Positions 1 to 9,416 of a stretch of 54,959 nucleotides of DNA are shown here, in pieces. The stretch spans positions 1 to 54,959 of the forward strand of contig NZ_JAKNQH010000017.1 of the NCBI RefSeq assembly GCF_022662305.1, written 5' to 3'. The notes below the pieces were generated by a model. The model worked only from the letters and a program-made list of their open reading frames with translations. It was not told the origin of the DNA and did not search any database. A program made the position numbers and the translations under genes. Within the stretch, counting starts at the first letter, position 1, and every line of letters begins with the position of its first letter. The DNA comes from Sphingomonas sp. BAUL-RG-20F-R05-02. Lineage in GTDB: Bacteria; Pseudomonadota; Alphaproteobacteria; Sphingomonadales; Sphingomonadaceae.

Positions 1-651
1 CCACCCGGCAACCCAGATCAAGTTATCGAGCCGGCATCTGTGCGTGAAGTCGTCGTACATCATCGCCCAGAGCCTACGAAACCCTGCGGGACCATGCTTT
101 CCCCACCAGAACCAGTCTCCGCTGAATTCATGGAAAGGTCGCCATAGCACAGGGACGCGTGCATCACGGAGGATCGCCAGTTGCCCGGCGATCTCTGCCA
201 TCTGAGACGTCATGAGCCGATGCTGCGGCGTGCCCGGGGTAAGCGCCGCGTCCACGTCGAAACGCGGTTTGGAATTCTCATAGCCTGTGCCGATATCGGG
301 CGCGCCCCAATGCCAACACAGCGGCACGAAACCACCGGCGCGATGTCAGTCAATCGCACGTTGAGCAACGCCCCGCCATTCGGCGGGATCAATGCAATCA
401 AGGTCGAGCAGCGCGGGCTTCCTGCCAGTAGCCCCCACCAGATAATCAAACTCGGTTCTCGGCGGCGCCGGGCACTCTTGCTGACCGGTTAAAGTGCGGC
501 GACCGTAGATCGACCATAGGTATGCGTATAGCGACCGCGCTTCCGCCGAAGCATGCGGGTTGCTCAGCCTACGAGCCCCGGTGACAGCCTTCGCGGGCCC
601 TGACAAAGCCAACGTCGTCGCGCCCGCAACCACTTCCCGCCGAGTGAACAT
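1..651 (-). pseudogene. GH26 endo-beta-1,4-mannanase, in-frame stop, 3' end outside window
   Basis: This gene would encode an exported family 26 glycoside hydrolase that cuts the mannan backbone. It starts at an ATG (651) with a Tat-like signal (MFTRREVVAGATTLALSG) and the GH26 opening SLYAYLWSIYGRRTLTGQQE. The same frame then meets TGA at 346-348, but stays open beyond it to the window edge and reads CWHWGAP and then RPFHEFSGDWFWWGKHG. The latter contains the family's acid/base glutamate and the tryptophan-rich subsite. The codon context RAID-stop-HRAGG suggests a lost tryptophan (TGG to TGA). It is the last gene of a leftward unit after the GH97 and sugar porter genes. The family call is strong. 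Whether the stop is real, suppressed or a sequencing error cannot be told here. Confidence 0.85.
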
Positions 652-760
652 CGTCAGAGTTCCTGATGGAACGATCTGGTCTCACCTATTCCCATGGAAC
701 AACATTGGCCGAGCACCGAGCCGCGCCTTCAGCGACTCACGCACGCATTCGAAGGTGACC

Positions 761-2080
761 TCAAGTCGCCTCCATCCGCGCTCCGAGATCGTCCAGCTTG
801 AGCTGTTTGGTCTCCGGGAAGAACCGCCACACGACCAGCAGCTGCACCGCCATCGCACCCGCGAAGATCGCGAACGGCAGCCCGGCGGAGTGAACGACGA
901 GGATCGGGAATATCTGGGCGATCACCGCGTTCATCAGCCAATGCGTGCTTGCGCCCAGTCCGCTGCCCCTCGCACGGACCGGAGTCGGGAAGATCTCCGA
1001 AAGATAGACCCAGATCACCGCTCCCTGACTCGTTGCGAAGAACGCGATGAAGCCGATCAGGGCCGGCAGCAGCCAGCCTCTGGCCAGTGCCCCGTACATC
1101 ACTGCGGCCGCCGCGGCGTGACACGCCACCATGCCCGCCGCACCCGCCATTAACAGGGTCCGGCGCCCGACGCGGTCGATCAGCACCATGCCAAGCATTG
1201 TGAAAACGAGATTGGCGAGCCCGATCAGCACCGCCTGTCGGTCGGGCGACAGGCTGCCCGCCCGAGCAAAGATGTCGTTCAGATAGTACAGCACCGCATT
1301 GATACCAGCGAGCTGGTTGAACGCTGCCACCAAGATCGCGAGCACGATCGGACGACGATGGCGCGACCACGAGAGTCGCTCGCCACCGGCAGCGCCAGCA
1401 GAGCGCGCCGCTGCGATCTCAGCGTCGGCTTGCGAGCGGGAGACGCCGATCCGGGTCAGTACGTCAGCCGCCTCTCGTTCCCGTCCCTTCGCGGCAAGCC
1501 AGCGTGGACTGTCGGGGATGCGGAACAGCAGAAGGAGCAGGATCAGCGCCGGCGCCGCCGTCACTCCGAGCTTCCAGCGCCACGCGATGCCGCTCGCCAC
1601 GAGGCCGCCGACAATCGCATTGCTCAGATAGGCGAACAGGATGCCGAGCACGATCATCCACTGGAACAGCCCTACGAGCATTCCACGCCTAGCAGGTGGC
1701 GCGATCTCGGCGATGTAGACCGGAGCGAGAACGGACGAGCCGCCGATTGCCAACCCACAGGCGAAGCGGAACAGCAGGAAGAGTGGCCAGTTCGAGGCCA
1801 GAGCGCAGCCAAGGCCCGCCAGAAGATAGAAGAAGGCGAGCAGGCGAAGCACGGTGCGACTTCCGTACCGGTCGCCTGGCGCCCCGGCGCCGACCGCGCC
1901 GACAAGCGTGCCCCACAAGGCCGCCGACACGGTCACGCCGAGGGTCTCGGGCGTCAGCCGGAACAACCGGGTGAGATCGGCGGTCACACCCGCGATCACC
2001 GCCGTGTCGAAGCCGAACAGCAGCCCTGCCAGCGCTGCGGTCGCGATGCTGGCACCAAGCAGACCCCGCCCGCCGGTCAT
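761..2080 (-). CDS. MFS sugar porter (sugar:H+ symporter family)
   Basis: This 439-residue inner-membrane protein has the sugar-porter signatures. They are GLLFGFDTAVIAG in TM1, a loop 2-3 motif reading GDRYGSRT, IPDSPRWL before the central loop, QLAGINAVLYYLNDIF in TM7, and YLSEIFPTPVRARG followed by FPETKQ near the C-terminus. It probably imports the mono- or oligosaccharides released by the neighbouring hydrolases; the exact sugar cannot be read. Its ATG overlaps the GH97 stop as ATGA, so the two are translationally coupled. The usual sugar-porter length is 450-480, so it looks complete. Confidence 0.93.
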   Translation of the reverse strand: MTGGRGLLGASIATAALAGLLFGFDTAVIAGVTADLTRLFRLTPETLGVTVSAALWGTLVGAVGAGAPGDRYGSRTVLRLLAFFYLLAGLGCALASNWPLFLLFRFACGLAIGGSSVLAPVYIAEIAPPARRGMLVGLFQWMIVLGILFAYLSNAIVGGLVASGIAWRWKLGVTAAPALILLLLLFRIPDSPRWLAAKGREREAADVLTRIGVSRSQADAEIAAARSAGAAGGERLSWSRHRRPIVLAILVAAFNQLAGINAVLYYLNDIFARAGSLSPDRQAVLIGLANLVFTMLGMVLIDRVGRRTLLMAGAAGMVACHAAAAAVMYGALARGWLLPALIGFIAFFATSQGAVIWVYLSEIFPTPVRARGSGLGASTHWLMNAVIAQIFPILVVHSAGLPFAIFAGAMAVQLLVVWRFFPETKQLKLDDLGARMEAT

Positions 2081-4077
2081 CGTGCCGCGCCGATCCGCAC
2101 CGCCGCGCCCCCAGCGCGTGACAGGCGCAACGTCAGCGCGTCGTCACGCGATACGTCACGTTCAGAAATGGCGAGAGCGGCCGGCGTCGCGCCATCGGCC
2201 CAGATCCGCGCAGGATGCGCACCCGGGCCGAGAAAATCGAGCGGCACGGTCACGGTGCGCGCCGCATCGGTCATCGCGCCGAGATACCAGCTCTGGCCCT
2301 TGCGCCGCGCGATGACGATGCTTTCGCCCGGTGCACCGGACAGGACGCGCGTCTCGTCCCATTGGGTTGGCACCTCCTGAATGAAGTCGAACCCGTCCTC
2401 CCAGCCGCCCCCGGGCTTGCGATACACGTCCGGAGTGTCAGCTACACCGCCGAGCGGGCTGAGGAATGCCACGTAGAGCGCGAGGGCCTGGCCGCGGGTC
2501 GTCTGCACCTGGGGCGGCGCGTTGGTTGGAACGAACGTCTCCGGGGTCATGTTGCGGAAGCCGCCAGGCGTGTAATCGGCAGGGCCGAGCATCGCACGGG
2601 TGAAGGCGAGCGCGATGTTGTGACGAGCGGTCACCCGCCGCGACCACTTGTTGTATTCGGCGCCCATTACGCCTTCCTGGGTGATATAGTTGGGCCAGGT
2701 CCGCACCGTGCCGCGCGGCACGAACGCGCCGTGCAGGTCAAGCAGCAGGTGGTGCCGCGCGGTGGCGGAGATCAGCCGGTCATGGAAGGCGACCATCGCT
2801 TGATCGTCGCGGTCCATGAAGTCGACCTTGATCCCCGCCACGCCCATCCGCTCGACGCTGGACAGAACGCGCTCCATGTCGCGGTCGAGCAACTGCCAGT
2901 TGATCCAGACGATCAGCCGGACTCCACGGGTGCGGGCGTAGTCGACGAGACCAGGCAGATCGAAGCCCGGGATCACCCGCGTGGCATCGGCGCCGGCGAG
3001 GACCTGACCTGCGGTGCCACTGTTCACGTACCAACCGTCATCGACCATCATGTACGGCAAGTGCGCGTCGGCGGCGAAGTTGATGAAGCTTCGGATGGTC
3101 TCGTCATTCATGCCGGCATGAGCCACCCCGGCCAGCGTCGGGCCGTTCCACCAGTCCCATGCGTACTTGCCCGGCTTCACCCAGCTGAAATCGCCCGCAG
3201 GCGCGGGGTTCAGGCTGGTGACGATCGTCGAGGGTACGATTTCTCCAGGCGAGTCGCCCATCAGGACGACACGCCACGGTGTCTCCAGCGCTCCCTTCGT
3301 CAGATCAGCCGTAACCGCCACCCACTTGTCGTCCGGATGCGGCGCCATGCTGACGGCGACTCCTAACTCGCCCGTGCCACGTCCTGCCAGGTACATGCCC
3401 GCATAATCATGGAGGTTCGCCTCCGTGATCGCAAAGCTGCCCTTCTCCGCGCGGCACATCAGCGGCAGATCGAATAGCGTGTGGCCGCGGATACTTGCGG
3501 CGTTGAAGGAGTCGAACTCACCTTCATGGCTGCTGCCAAAGTGTCCGACGTTGAAGCCCGTGCAGTCGTAGGCTGACGGAAAGGCGAATTCGGTCTGCTC
3601 ACCTGCAAGACGCAGCTGGGTCAGCCCAGGCTGTTTGGCGATCCGGTAGCGAAACGCGGCGCCCCCGTTGTAGGCGCGCATCACCAGGGTCATCTGCCGA
3701 CCGCTTCCGCTCGGCTCGGCAAGGTCGATGGAAGCCTCGCGGTAACGGTCTTCGACCTCCGAGCGGCTGCCCATCGGCAGAACGTAGCGGTCCACTCCCT
3801 CGCGCCGACGCACCGCGAGGATCCGCATACCAGGACCGATGCTGCCGTTCTGCTCGAGCGTGAAGCCAAGTTTGGACTGTGCCAGCACCGCCGAGCCACG
3901 CCAGCTAATCCGATAGGTAGGATCGCCGGTCCCATCCTCGACTACCACGGCTGCCCGGCCATCAGGGGAAGTGAGCACTACGCTCTCGGCAAGGGCGGGC
4001 GCCGCAATCAACAAGGCCGTTGCGACGGCGACCAGCGTCGTAGCCCTTCTTCGGGCATGCCCGCTTCGTAAGCCCAT
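2077..4077 (-). CDS. GH97 family glycoside hydrolase, probable retaining alpha-galactosidase
   Basis: A 666-residue exported enzyme with a signal peptide (about residues 1-30, ending AAPALA) and family 97 architecture: an N-terminal beta-sandwich, a central TIM barrel and a C-terminal beta domain. The barrel shows KYAWDWWNGPTLAG, YMMVDDGWYVN and GIKVDFMDRDDQ, with Asp420 in VDF. An aspartate there is the nucleophile in the retaining, alpha-galactosidase-type subgroup of GH97, whereas inverting SusB-type members use glutamates instead. ITQEGVMGAEYNKW supplies conserved glutamates at 468 and 473. The likely job is removal of alpha-galactosyl side groups in the periplasm. The start ATG follows GGAGGGAACAGC. 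The gene leads the leftward unit GH97, MFS porter, GH26. Confidence 0.9.
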   Translation of the reverse strand: MGLRSGHARRRATTLVAVATALLIAAPALAESVVLTSPDGRAAVVVEDGTGDPTYRISWRGSAVLAQSKLGFTLEQNGSIGPGMRILAVRRREGVDRYVLPMGSRSEVEDRYREASIDLAEPSGSGRQMTLVMRAYNGGAAFRYRIAKQPGLTQLRLAGEQTEFAFPSAYDCTGFNVGHFGSSHEGEFDSFNAASIRGHTLFDLPLMCRAEKGSFAITEANLHDYAGMYLAGRGTGELGVAVSMAPHPDDKWVAVTADLTKGALETPWRVVLMGDSPGEIVPSTIVTSLNPAPAGDFSWVKPGKYAWDWWNGPTLAGVAHAGMNDETIRSFINFAADAHLPYMMVDDGWYVNSGTAGQVLAGADATRVIPGFDLPGLVDYARTRGVRLIVWINWQLLDRDMERVLSSVERMGVAGIKVDFMDRDDQAMVAFHDRLISATARHHLLLDLHGAFVPRGTVRTWPNYITQEGVMGAEYNKWSRRVTARHNIALAFTRAMLGPADYTPGGFRNMTPETFVPTNAPPQVQTTRGQALALYVAFLSPLGGVADTPDVYRKPGGGWEDGFDFIQEVPTQWDETRVLSGAPGESIVIARRKGQSWYLGAMTDAARTVTVPLDFLGPGAHPARIWADGATPAALAISERDVSRDDALTLRLSRAGGAAVRIGAAR

Positions 4078-4397
4078 GCTGTTCCCTCCATGTTACACTG
4101 TTTCGACCAGAGAACACGAGCATCTAAATATATTCAATAAAATTCTTTAATTTTTTTCAATGGGGTGTTCATTCCGCTGGAAAATCACGTTACGCGGTGT
4201 CGGAGATGCTGACTAAGTGGAGCCCTACGCCAGCGACTGCCTAAGATCGGAACATCGAGGCCGATTTTGTTACCGAGCTGCGATGGATTTGCTCGCACCC
4301 GAGGGTGCGCCTAGCGCCGGTTGACCGCTTGAGCGGATGAGCTGGTGTCGCGGCGCTGAACGCATTTACGCTTCATTAAAAATTCAGGAGAGAGATT
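4078..4397. promoter_or_regulatory. Divergent promoter region of the GH97 and GH27 units
   Basis: No gene is seen here. The stretch from 4120 to 4170 is strongly AT-rich in otherwise GC-rich DNA, as expected for a promoter serving the leftward GH97 operon and possibly the rightward unit. On the GH97 sense strand it contains ATTGAAAAAAATTAAAG, which resembles AT-rich blocks in front of the GH2 and SGNH genes. No regulator gene is in this part of the window. Confidence 0.45.
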
Positions 4398-4662
4398 ATG
4401 GGCAAGCTGCATCAGGTCATCTTCTTTGCGCTGTCGGGCCTTCCGGTCTCGACGATGGCGCAGGTCCCCTACAAGCGGATCGAGCACGAACGACCAGCAG
4501 ATCGTTCTCGATGGCCACGCGGGAAGCAAACGGTTCGACGGCATCGGCGTGGTCGATGGCGGGGGTGTCACTTCGGTGCTGCTCAGACCCAGACTTCTCC
4601 CGTCGGATCGAGCCTCGTTGCAGCAGATCTTCAGACAGCCGTTACCCACAAGCAACGCGTGA
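4398..4662 (+). pseudogene. Remnant of a GH59-like glycosidase N-terminus
   Basis: A signal peptide-like start, MGKLHQVIFFALSGLPVSTMAQ, begins at 4398. After a frameshift at about 4470-4495 the next frame reads QIVLDGHAGSKRFDGIGVVD, then GGGVTSVLLRP and a stop at 4660-4662. The motif RFDGIG..(D/S)GGG.TS.LL is typical of the first strand of family 59 (galactocerebrosidase-type) enzymes. The rest of the roughly 600-residue protein is missing and the GH27 gene follows within 100 bases. I infer a deletion plus a frameshift that left only the 5' end. Family 30 is a less likely alternative. Confidence 0.55.
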
Positions 4663-4756
4663 TGCGCGTGCGCGGCCCTCGCGCCGATGCATGACCCCAT
4701 CAAATCCGCCGTTCGCATCCTTGCGGGCGATACAACACCCAAGTGAGAGAACGTCC

Positions 4757-5986
4757 ATGCGCAAACATCTTCTAAACGCCATCTGCTCCCTTGCGCTGCT
4801 GACGGCAGGCATGCCTGTGGTTGGGCAGGAGGTTCTTGATCCCGATCCGAACACGCTTGCCCCCTCCAAGGATCCGAAACGTCAAGCCAACGGCCTCGCC
4901 CAGACGCCCCCGATGGGGTGGAATAGCTGGAACAAGTTCGCCTGCCGCGTCAACGAGAAGGTGGTCCGTGACACGGCGGACGTAATCGCCTCGAACGGGA
5001 TGAAAGAGGCAGGATACGAGTACGTCGTCATCGACGACTGCTGGCATGGCTCGCGCGATGCGAACGGCTTCATAACCGAGGATCGGACGCGATTTCCCTC
5101 CGGGTTGAAGACGCTAGGCGACTACATCCATTCCAAGGGACTGAAGTTCGGCATCTATTCGGACGCCGGGACTAAGACCTGCGGCGGCAGGCCGGGTAGT
5201 CAGGGGCATGAGTTCCAAGACGCGCTCCAATACGGGCGCTGGGGGGTCGATTATCTGAAGTACGACTGGTGTTCTACGGGCACCCGAAATGCGGAAGAGG
5301 CATATGCGGTGATGGCCGACGCGTTGAAAGCATCCGGTCGTCCGATCGTCTTCTCGATGTGCGAATGGGGCAATTCCATGCCCTGGCTGTGGGCGAGCAA
5401 GATTGGCAACCTCTGGCGTACAACCGGCGACATCACTGACAAGTGGCAAGGCAAATACAACTACAGCTGGGGCGTGGCCTCGATCGTCGATATGAACGAA
5501 CCCCATTGGCCCTACGCAGGCCCGGGCCATTGGAACGATCCGGACATGCTCGAGGTTGGCAACGGGGGAATGACCGAGGTCGAATACCGTTCTCACTTCT
5601 CCCTGTGGGCGATGATGGCTGCACCTCTAATCGCTGGCAACGATTTGGCAAAAATGAACCGGTCGACCCGCGACATCCTGCTGAACCGGGACGTGATCGC
5701 GGTGGATCAGGATCCGCTTGGAAAGCAGGGACACCGGGTTTCTAAACAGGGCGATCTGGAAGTGTGGTCCAAGCCAATGGTTGACGGGGGGCGTACCCTG
5801 CTGCTGTGGAACCGGGGTGCGACGCCGGCCCGGATCAGCGCGGAGTGGACCGCCATGGGGCTTCCTGGCAGGCTGCAGATGCAGGCGCGCGATCTCTGGA
5901 CGAAGAAGAATCTCGGCCAGTTCTCCGGACGGTACGACGCAGAGGTCGCGCCGCACGGTGTGGTCATGGTCAGGCTGAAATCGTGA
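4757..5986 (+). CDS. GH27 alpha-galactosidase
   Basis: A 409-residue exported enzyme that releases terminal alpha-1,6-galactose, for instance from galactomannan. After a signal peptide (about residues 1-22) it shows the family 27 barrel: QTPPMGWNSWNKFAC, YVVIDDCWHGSRD and FGIYSDAGTKTCGGRPGS. YLKYDWC carries the nucleophile Asp170, and GHWNDPDML carries the acid/base aspartate, the second Asp of NDPD. A short C-terminal beta domain follows. The open frame extends upstream to 4337, but ATG 4757 is chosen because GAGAGA lies six bases ahead and the signal peptide starts there. It follows the GH59-like remnant and precedes the broken esterase. The sequence is intact and all key residues are present. 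Confidence 0.95.
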   Translation: MRKHLLNAICSLALLTAGMPVVGQEVLDPDPNTLAPSKDPKRQANGLAQTPPMGWNSWNKFACRVNEKVVRDTADVIASNGMKEAGYEYVVIDDCWHGSRDANGFITEDRTRFPSGLKTLGDYIHSKGLKFGIYSDAGTKTCGGRPGSQGHEFQDALQYGRWGVDYLKYDWCSTGTRNAEEAYAVMADALKASGRPIVFSMCEWGNSMPWLWASKIGNLWRTTGDITDKWQGKYNYSWGVASIVDMNEPHWPYAGPGHWNDPDMLEVGNGGMTEVEYRSHFSLWAMMAAPLIAGNDLAKMNRSTRDILLNRDVIAVDQDPLGKQGHRVSKQGDLEVWSKPMVDGGRTLLLWNRGATPARISAEWTAMGLPGRLQMQARDLWTKKNLGQFSGRYDAEVAPHGVVMVRLKS

Positions 5987-6237
5987 TTGATCAGCATCGC
6001 GCCTGCCGCAACGCTTGTCCTCGCTGTCTCGGCAGCGTGGAACGTTGATCCGCGAAACGGCGAGCGGTGCGCGGCCTGCGACGATAGAAGCGGAGGTGGG
6101 ACTCGGGGGTGACAGGCCCGGTCTTCATGATCCGCTGGAGCAGCCACGTCATGCGAACATTTCGATGCGGGATCCAACCCAAGCATCTTGCTTCGAGCAA
6201 GTACAAGCCAGAGGAACTCGTGTGGAGGTGATGAAGC

Positions 6238-7788
6238 ATGTTTAAGACGCAAATGGCACGGGTTGCATTAGCCACCATCCTGCTGGCCAGCGCCACGGCG
6301 GCACATGCTGCCGCCCCGCCCTGCACCCCTGAAGCGTCCCCTTCAGGCACGTATCCCGCAGGCGTGCGCATCACCAAGGCAGACCACATTCCTGCTTCCT
6401 CCGCAGTGCCGAACGCCTCATCACCATCGGCCTTGCCGGCATATTACCGCATGTCGGGCATCATAAACGAGCGTCGCGGCGTCAACGGCAAGACCTATGG
6501 CATCGGCTTTGAGGTGGCATTGCCCGACGATTGGAACGGACGCCTGCTGTTTCAGGCGGGTGGCGGTCTCAACGGCGTCATAAATCCCCCGATCGGCGAA
6601 CAGGTGTCCGGCGGGCGGCCTGCGCTTGCACGCGGCTTCGCAGTCGTTTCCACCGACAGCGGACACAAAGGCGTGGGTGGCTTCGATCCATCTTTCAAGG
6701 CAGACCAGCAGGCCGCCTTGGATTTCGCTCACTTCTCCGTCGGGACGACCACCTTGGCGGCCAAGGCGATCGTGCGCAGCCACTATGGTCGGGCTGCGAA
6801 GCGCAGCTACCTTATCGGCTGCTCCACTGGCGGGCGCGAGGCGATGTTGGCGTCACAACGCTACCCGGACCTGTTCGACGGGATCGTCGCCGGCGCGCCA
6901 GCGATGCGCACGGAGGTCTCGAACATCGCAGCGGCCAACATCACCGCCATTTTCAACCGCGCCGCCGCCAAGGACGCTGCCGGCCGGCCGACGGCGCTGT
7001 TCTCACAGGCAGACAGGTCGCTCATCCTCAAATCAATCCTGGCGGACTGTGACGGCCAGGATGGGCTCAAGGATGGCGTGATCGCGAAGGCAGGCGCATG
7101 CATGTTCCGTCCGGCGCGGATCGCCTGCATCGGCGGGAAGACAGTCGACTGCCTGACGGCAGTTCAGGTCCAGGCTCTGGTGGCCGCGTTCACGCCGGCC
7201 AAGGATGCGGCGGGCGCACAGATCTACCCCGCATTTCCCTAGGACATGGGTATCGTCGCCGATGCTGGTGGAATCCCTGGCATCCTGACGAGCGGTCTGC
7301 CAAGCCCGCTCGGGCCGCCGAACGCTTCGACGAGCATCGATCTCGACGCTCGCCTAGGAGGGGTCCGCGCCGACGCGATGCAGACGCTGACCGACACCTA
7401 CACCTGGACGAACCTGTCCACCTTCCTCGATCCCGGGGGTAAGATCATCTGGTATCATGGGGTGAGCGACCCCTGGTTCTCGGCCAACGACACGCTGGAC
7501 TACTACGAGCGAGCCGCGGCTGCCAACGGCAAGCGCTTCCTCGACTCATCGCGGCTCTACATGGTTCCCGGCGCAGGTCACTGCGGCGGCGGTGCGAACA
7601 CCTTCGACCAGTTCGACCTCCTCACAGCATTGGACGACTGGGTCGAAGCGGACAAGGCACCCGGCTCCATCCCGGCACGACGGAAGGCACCGACGCCTGC
7701 GGAACGTCCGCTCTGCCCGTATCCGACGTATCCCTTCTACCTAGGCGGCGACGAGAGTCGCATCGAGAGCTTTCAATGCCGATCGTAA
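6238..7788 (+). pseudogene. Tannase/feruloyl esterase family gene split by an amber stop
   Basis: This frame encodes a secreted esterase of the tannase/feruloyl esterase family, which cleaves ester-linked phenolic acids. It starts at ATG 6238 behind a very strong ribosome site (GGAGGTGA) with a signal peptide ending TAAHA. The family's CS-D-HC arrangement is present. GCSTGGREA has the nucleophile serine with its partner cysteine, SDPWFSANDTLDYYERAA has the aspartate, and PGAGHCGGG has the catalytic histidine with the second cysteine. A TAG at 7240-7242 splits the frame after AFP, and the same frame resumes with DMGIVADAGGIPGIL. TGG (Trp) to TAG is the simplest explanation. Without read-through the product lacks Asp and His and should be inactive. 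Confidence 0.85.
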
Positions 7789-7938
7789 CGCGGCGCCTGG
7801 CTGCGAGCCGCCTTCAGGCGCGGCTTGCGTAACACGGTCTATCGCCAACATCGCCGATCAGCCCCGTCAATCTCCACACTCCGTCATCGGTATCGAAGCG
7901 GATTCGATCTTCACTTCGGAGATCGACAAGGCGAGCGT

Positions 7939-8265
7939 TCATCGATCGCAATCACGGAAAGGCGCAGTGACATGCGCCATGTCGATGTCCTGTCTCGCAA
8001 AACGTTGCAGCGGAACGACCATCTGCTGCCAAACGCTTGACGCTGCCCCTAACGTCTCCGAGATCGGTACGGCCACCACCAAGCCATCGTTGCTCAGCGT
8101 GCCCAGCTTGACGAGACGGTTCCGGTGACGATCCGGTCGAAATTCAGCTACGAGGTTGAGCCCGCCGCTGCTTTCCCGCGTCAGATTCCAGCGGTCGATC
8201 CGCCTCGACGCGGACCCCTGCCCGTCCTCCCGCCGAGATGAAAGAGCGCGGCGTTCACGATCATG
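7939..8265 (-). pseudogene. Possible decayed gene downstream of the ROK kinase, unknown
   Basis: An ATG at 8265 overlaps the kinase stop as ATGA and reads MIVNAALFHLGGRTG. After a probable frameshift in the G-rich stretch near 8220, another frame stays open to TGA at 7939-7941 and includes SSGGLNLVAEFRPDRHRNRL, VKLGTLSNDGLVVAVPISE and QQMVVPLQRFARQDIDM. These read like coding sequence, but I do not recognise a family. On the plus strand the same stretch gives only short, unconvincing frames. The rest of 7789-8260 shows nothing else. Confidence 0.3.
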
Positions 8266-9166
8266 ATGCGGCGTCGAGAGCTAGCGCAATCGCTCCTAGC
8301 GGGCCCGCCTCGTCGCCTAGCGCCGGCGGCACGACGTATTCATCGACCTTCGATGCGATCAGGACCGCCTCACCATAACCAGACAAACTTTCAACGAGCA
8401 TCTGCCTGATGGTGGCAAGCAGGTGAGGCTGCTTGCTGACGACCCCACCGCCGATGAAGATACGCTCCGGGACCGAGCCCATGACGAGGTTATGGCACAG
8501 ACCTGCAATAGCATGAGCGACCATCGGCCACACCGGATGATCGGGTGCCAGCGAAGCTCCAGTTTCGCCGGTCCGACATTCCACTGCGTACCCGGAAGCT
8601 AGTCCCTCGACGCAGTCGCCATGATAGAGGCACGAGCCTTCCCAATCGTCTCCGGGGAAGCGCGGGATCCGCATGTGGCCCGCCTCCGCATGCCCGAGAC
8701 CGGCGACAGGCCGGCCGTTGACGATGATCCCCGCTCCGACGCCCGTGCCCACCGTGATGTATGCATACGTCGAGAGGCCGCGCGCACCGCCCCAGCGGGA
8801 CTCCGCAAGCGCGGCACCGGAAACGTCCGTATCAATGGAGATCGGCACGTCGTACCGACGCCTCAGACGCGGTGCTACATCGGTGTTCCTCCAGCCACGC
8901 TTGGTCGTGGCAGTGATGAAGCCGTAATTGGGCGCCTCGGGATGCAATGCGATCGGCCCGAAACAGGCCAGACCCAGTGCCTTGAAGCCATGGTCCTGTT
9001 GCCATTCATCGAGGACCTGCTCGATGCCTGCCAGCGTCGCTTCAGGCGTCGTAGTCGGGATCACCCGCTTGGAAACCACCTCGTCGGGACCGCTGGCAAG
9101 TATGCACACGCACTTCGTCCCGCCCATCTCCACCCCGGCGAGGAGCACCGGTTCTCGCCCGCTCAT
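8261..9166 (-). CDS. ROK family sugar kinase, probably fructokinase
   Basis: A 301-residue cytoplasmic kinase that phosphorylates a hexose with ATP. The N-terminus GVEMGGTKCVCILASG is the ROK phosphate-binding loop. ISIDTDVSGAALAESRWG and YITVGTGVGAGIIVNGRP carry the catalytic aspartate and glycine loops. The zinc motif is GHAEAGHMRIPR followed by GSCLYHGDCVEGLASG. The CLYHGDCVEG spacing is that of the Mak/ScrK/GmuE-type fructokinases, and GmuE sits in a glucomannan operon. Fructose from mannose isomerisation would therefore be a sensible substrate, though mannose or glucose is possible. ATG 9166 is preferred to upstream starts because homology begins there. It is transcribed away from the GH2 gene. 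Confidence 0.88.
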   Translation of the reverse strand: MSGREPVLLAGVEMGGTKCVCILASGPDEVVSKRVIPTTTPEATLAGIEQVLDEWQQDHGFKALGLACFGPIALHPEAPNYGFITATTKRGWRNTDVAPRLRRRYDVPISIDTDVSGAALAESRWGGARGLSTYAYITVGTGVGAGIIVNGRPVAGLGHAEAGHMRIPRFPGDDWEGSCLYHGDCVEGLASGYAVECRTGETGASLAPDHPVWPMVAHAIAGLCHNLVMGSVPERIFIGGGVVSKQPHLLATIRQMLVESLSGYGEAVLIASKVDEYVVPPALGDEAGPLGAIALALDAAS

Positions 9167-9416
9167 CGAACACACCTGAGCAGGCCTGGCTCCGCAATCG
9201 CCGACTTCGCTTCCAGCATCAAACCCTCGCACCAACATCTAGGCTCATCCCCCAGGATTCCGCCTCCTCGCCAACTAGGGCGCCTGGAGAAACCCGGAAG
9301 ACCGTTGCAATCACTTCATTTAAAAAAAAGAAGATTGAAAGAAGTATTTTTTGGCTAAGGTACCGCGATGCGCACGGCGACGGCGTAACCAGTACGAGAA
9401 CGCACGGGAGAGTACC
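9167..9416. promoter_or_regulatory. Divergent promoter region between ROK kinase and GH2 genes
   Basis: No gene is seen. An A-rich tract at 9318-9350 (AAAAAAAAGAAGATTGAAAG) stands out in GC-rich DNA and probably belongs to the GH2 promoter. The octamer AAGATTGA at 9331-9338 recurs in the same orientation relative to the gene in front of the SGNH esterase (complement of 16602-16609). The GH2 start at 9417 is preceded by GGGAGAGTACC. Confidence 0.4.

Noticed and set aside
4337..4756. Upstream extension of the GH27 reading frame
   Set aside because: It covers the GH59-like remnant in another frame, has no ribosome site, and the signal peptide with a good ribosome site starts at 4757.
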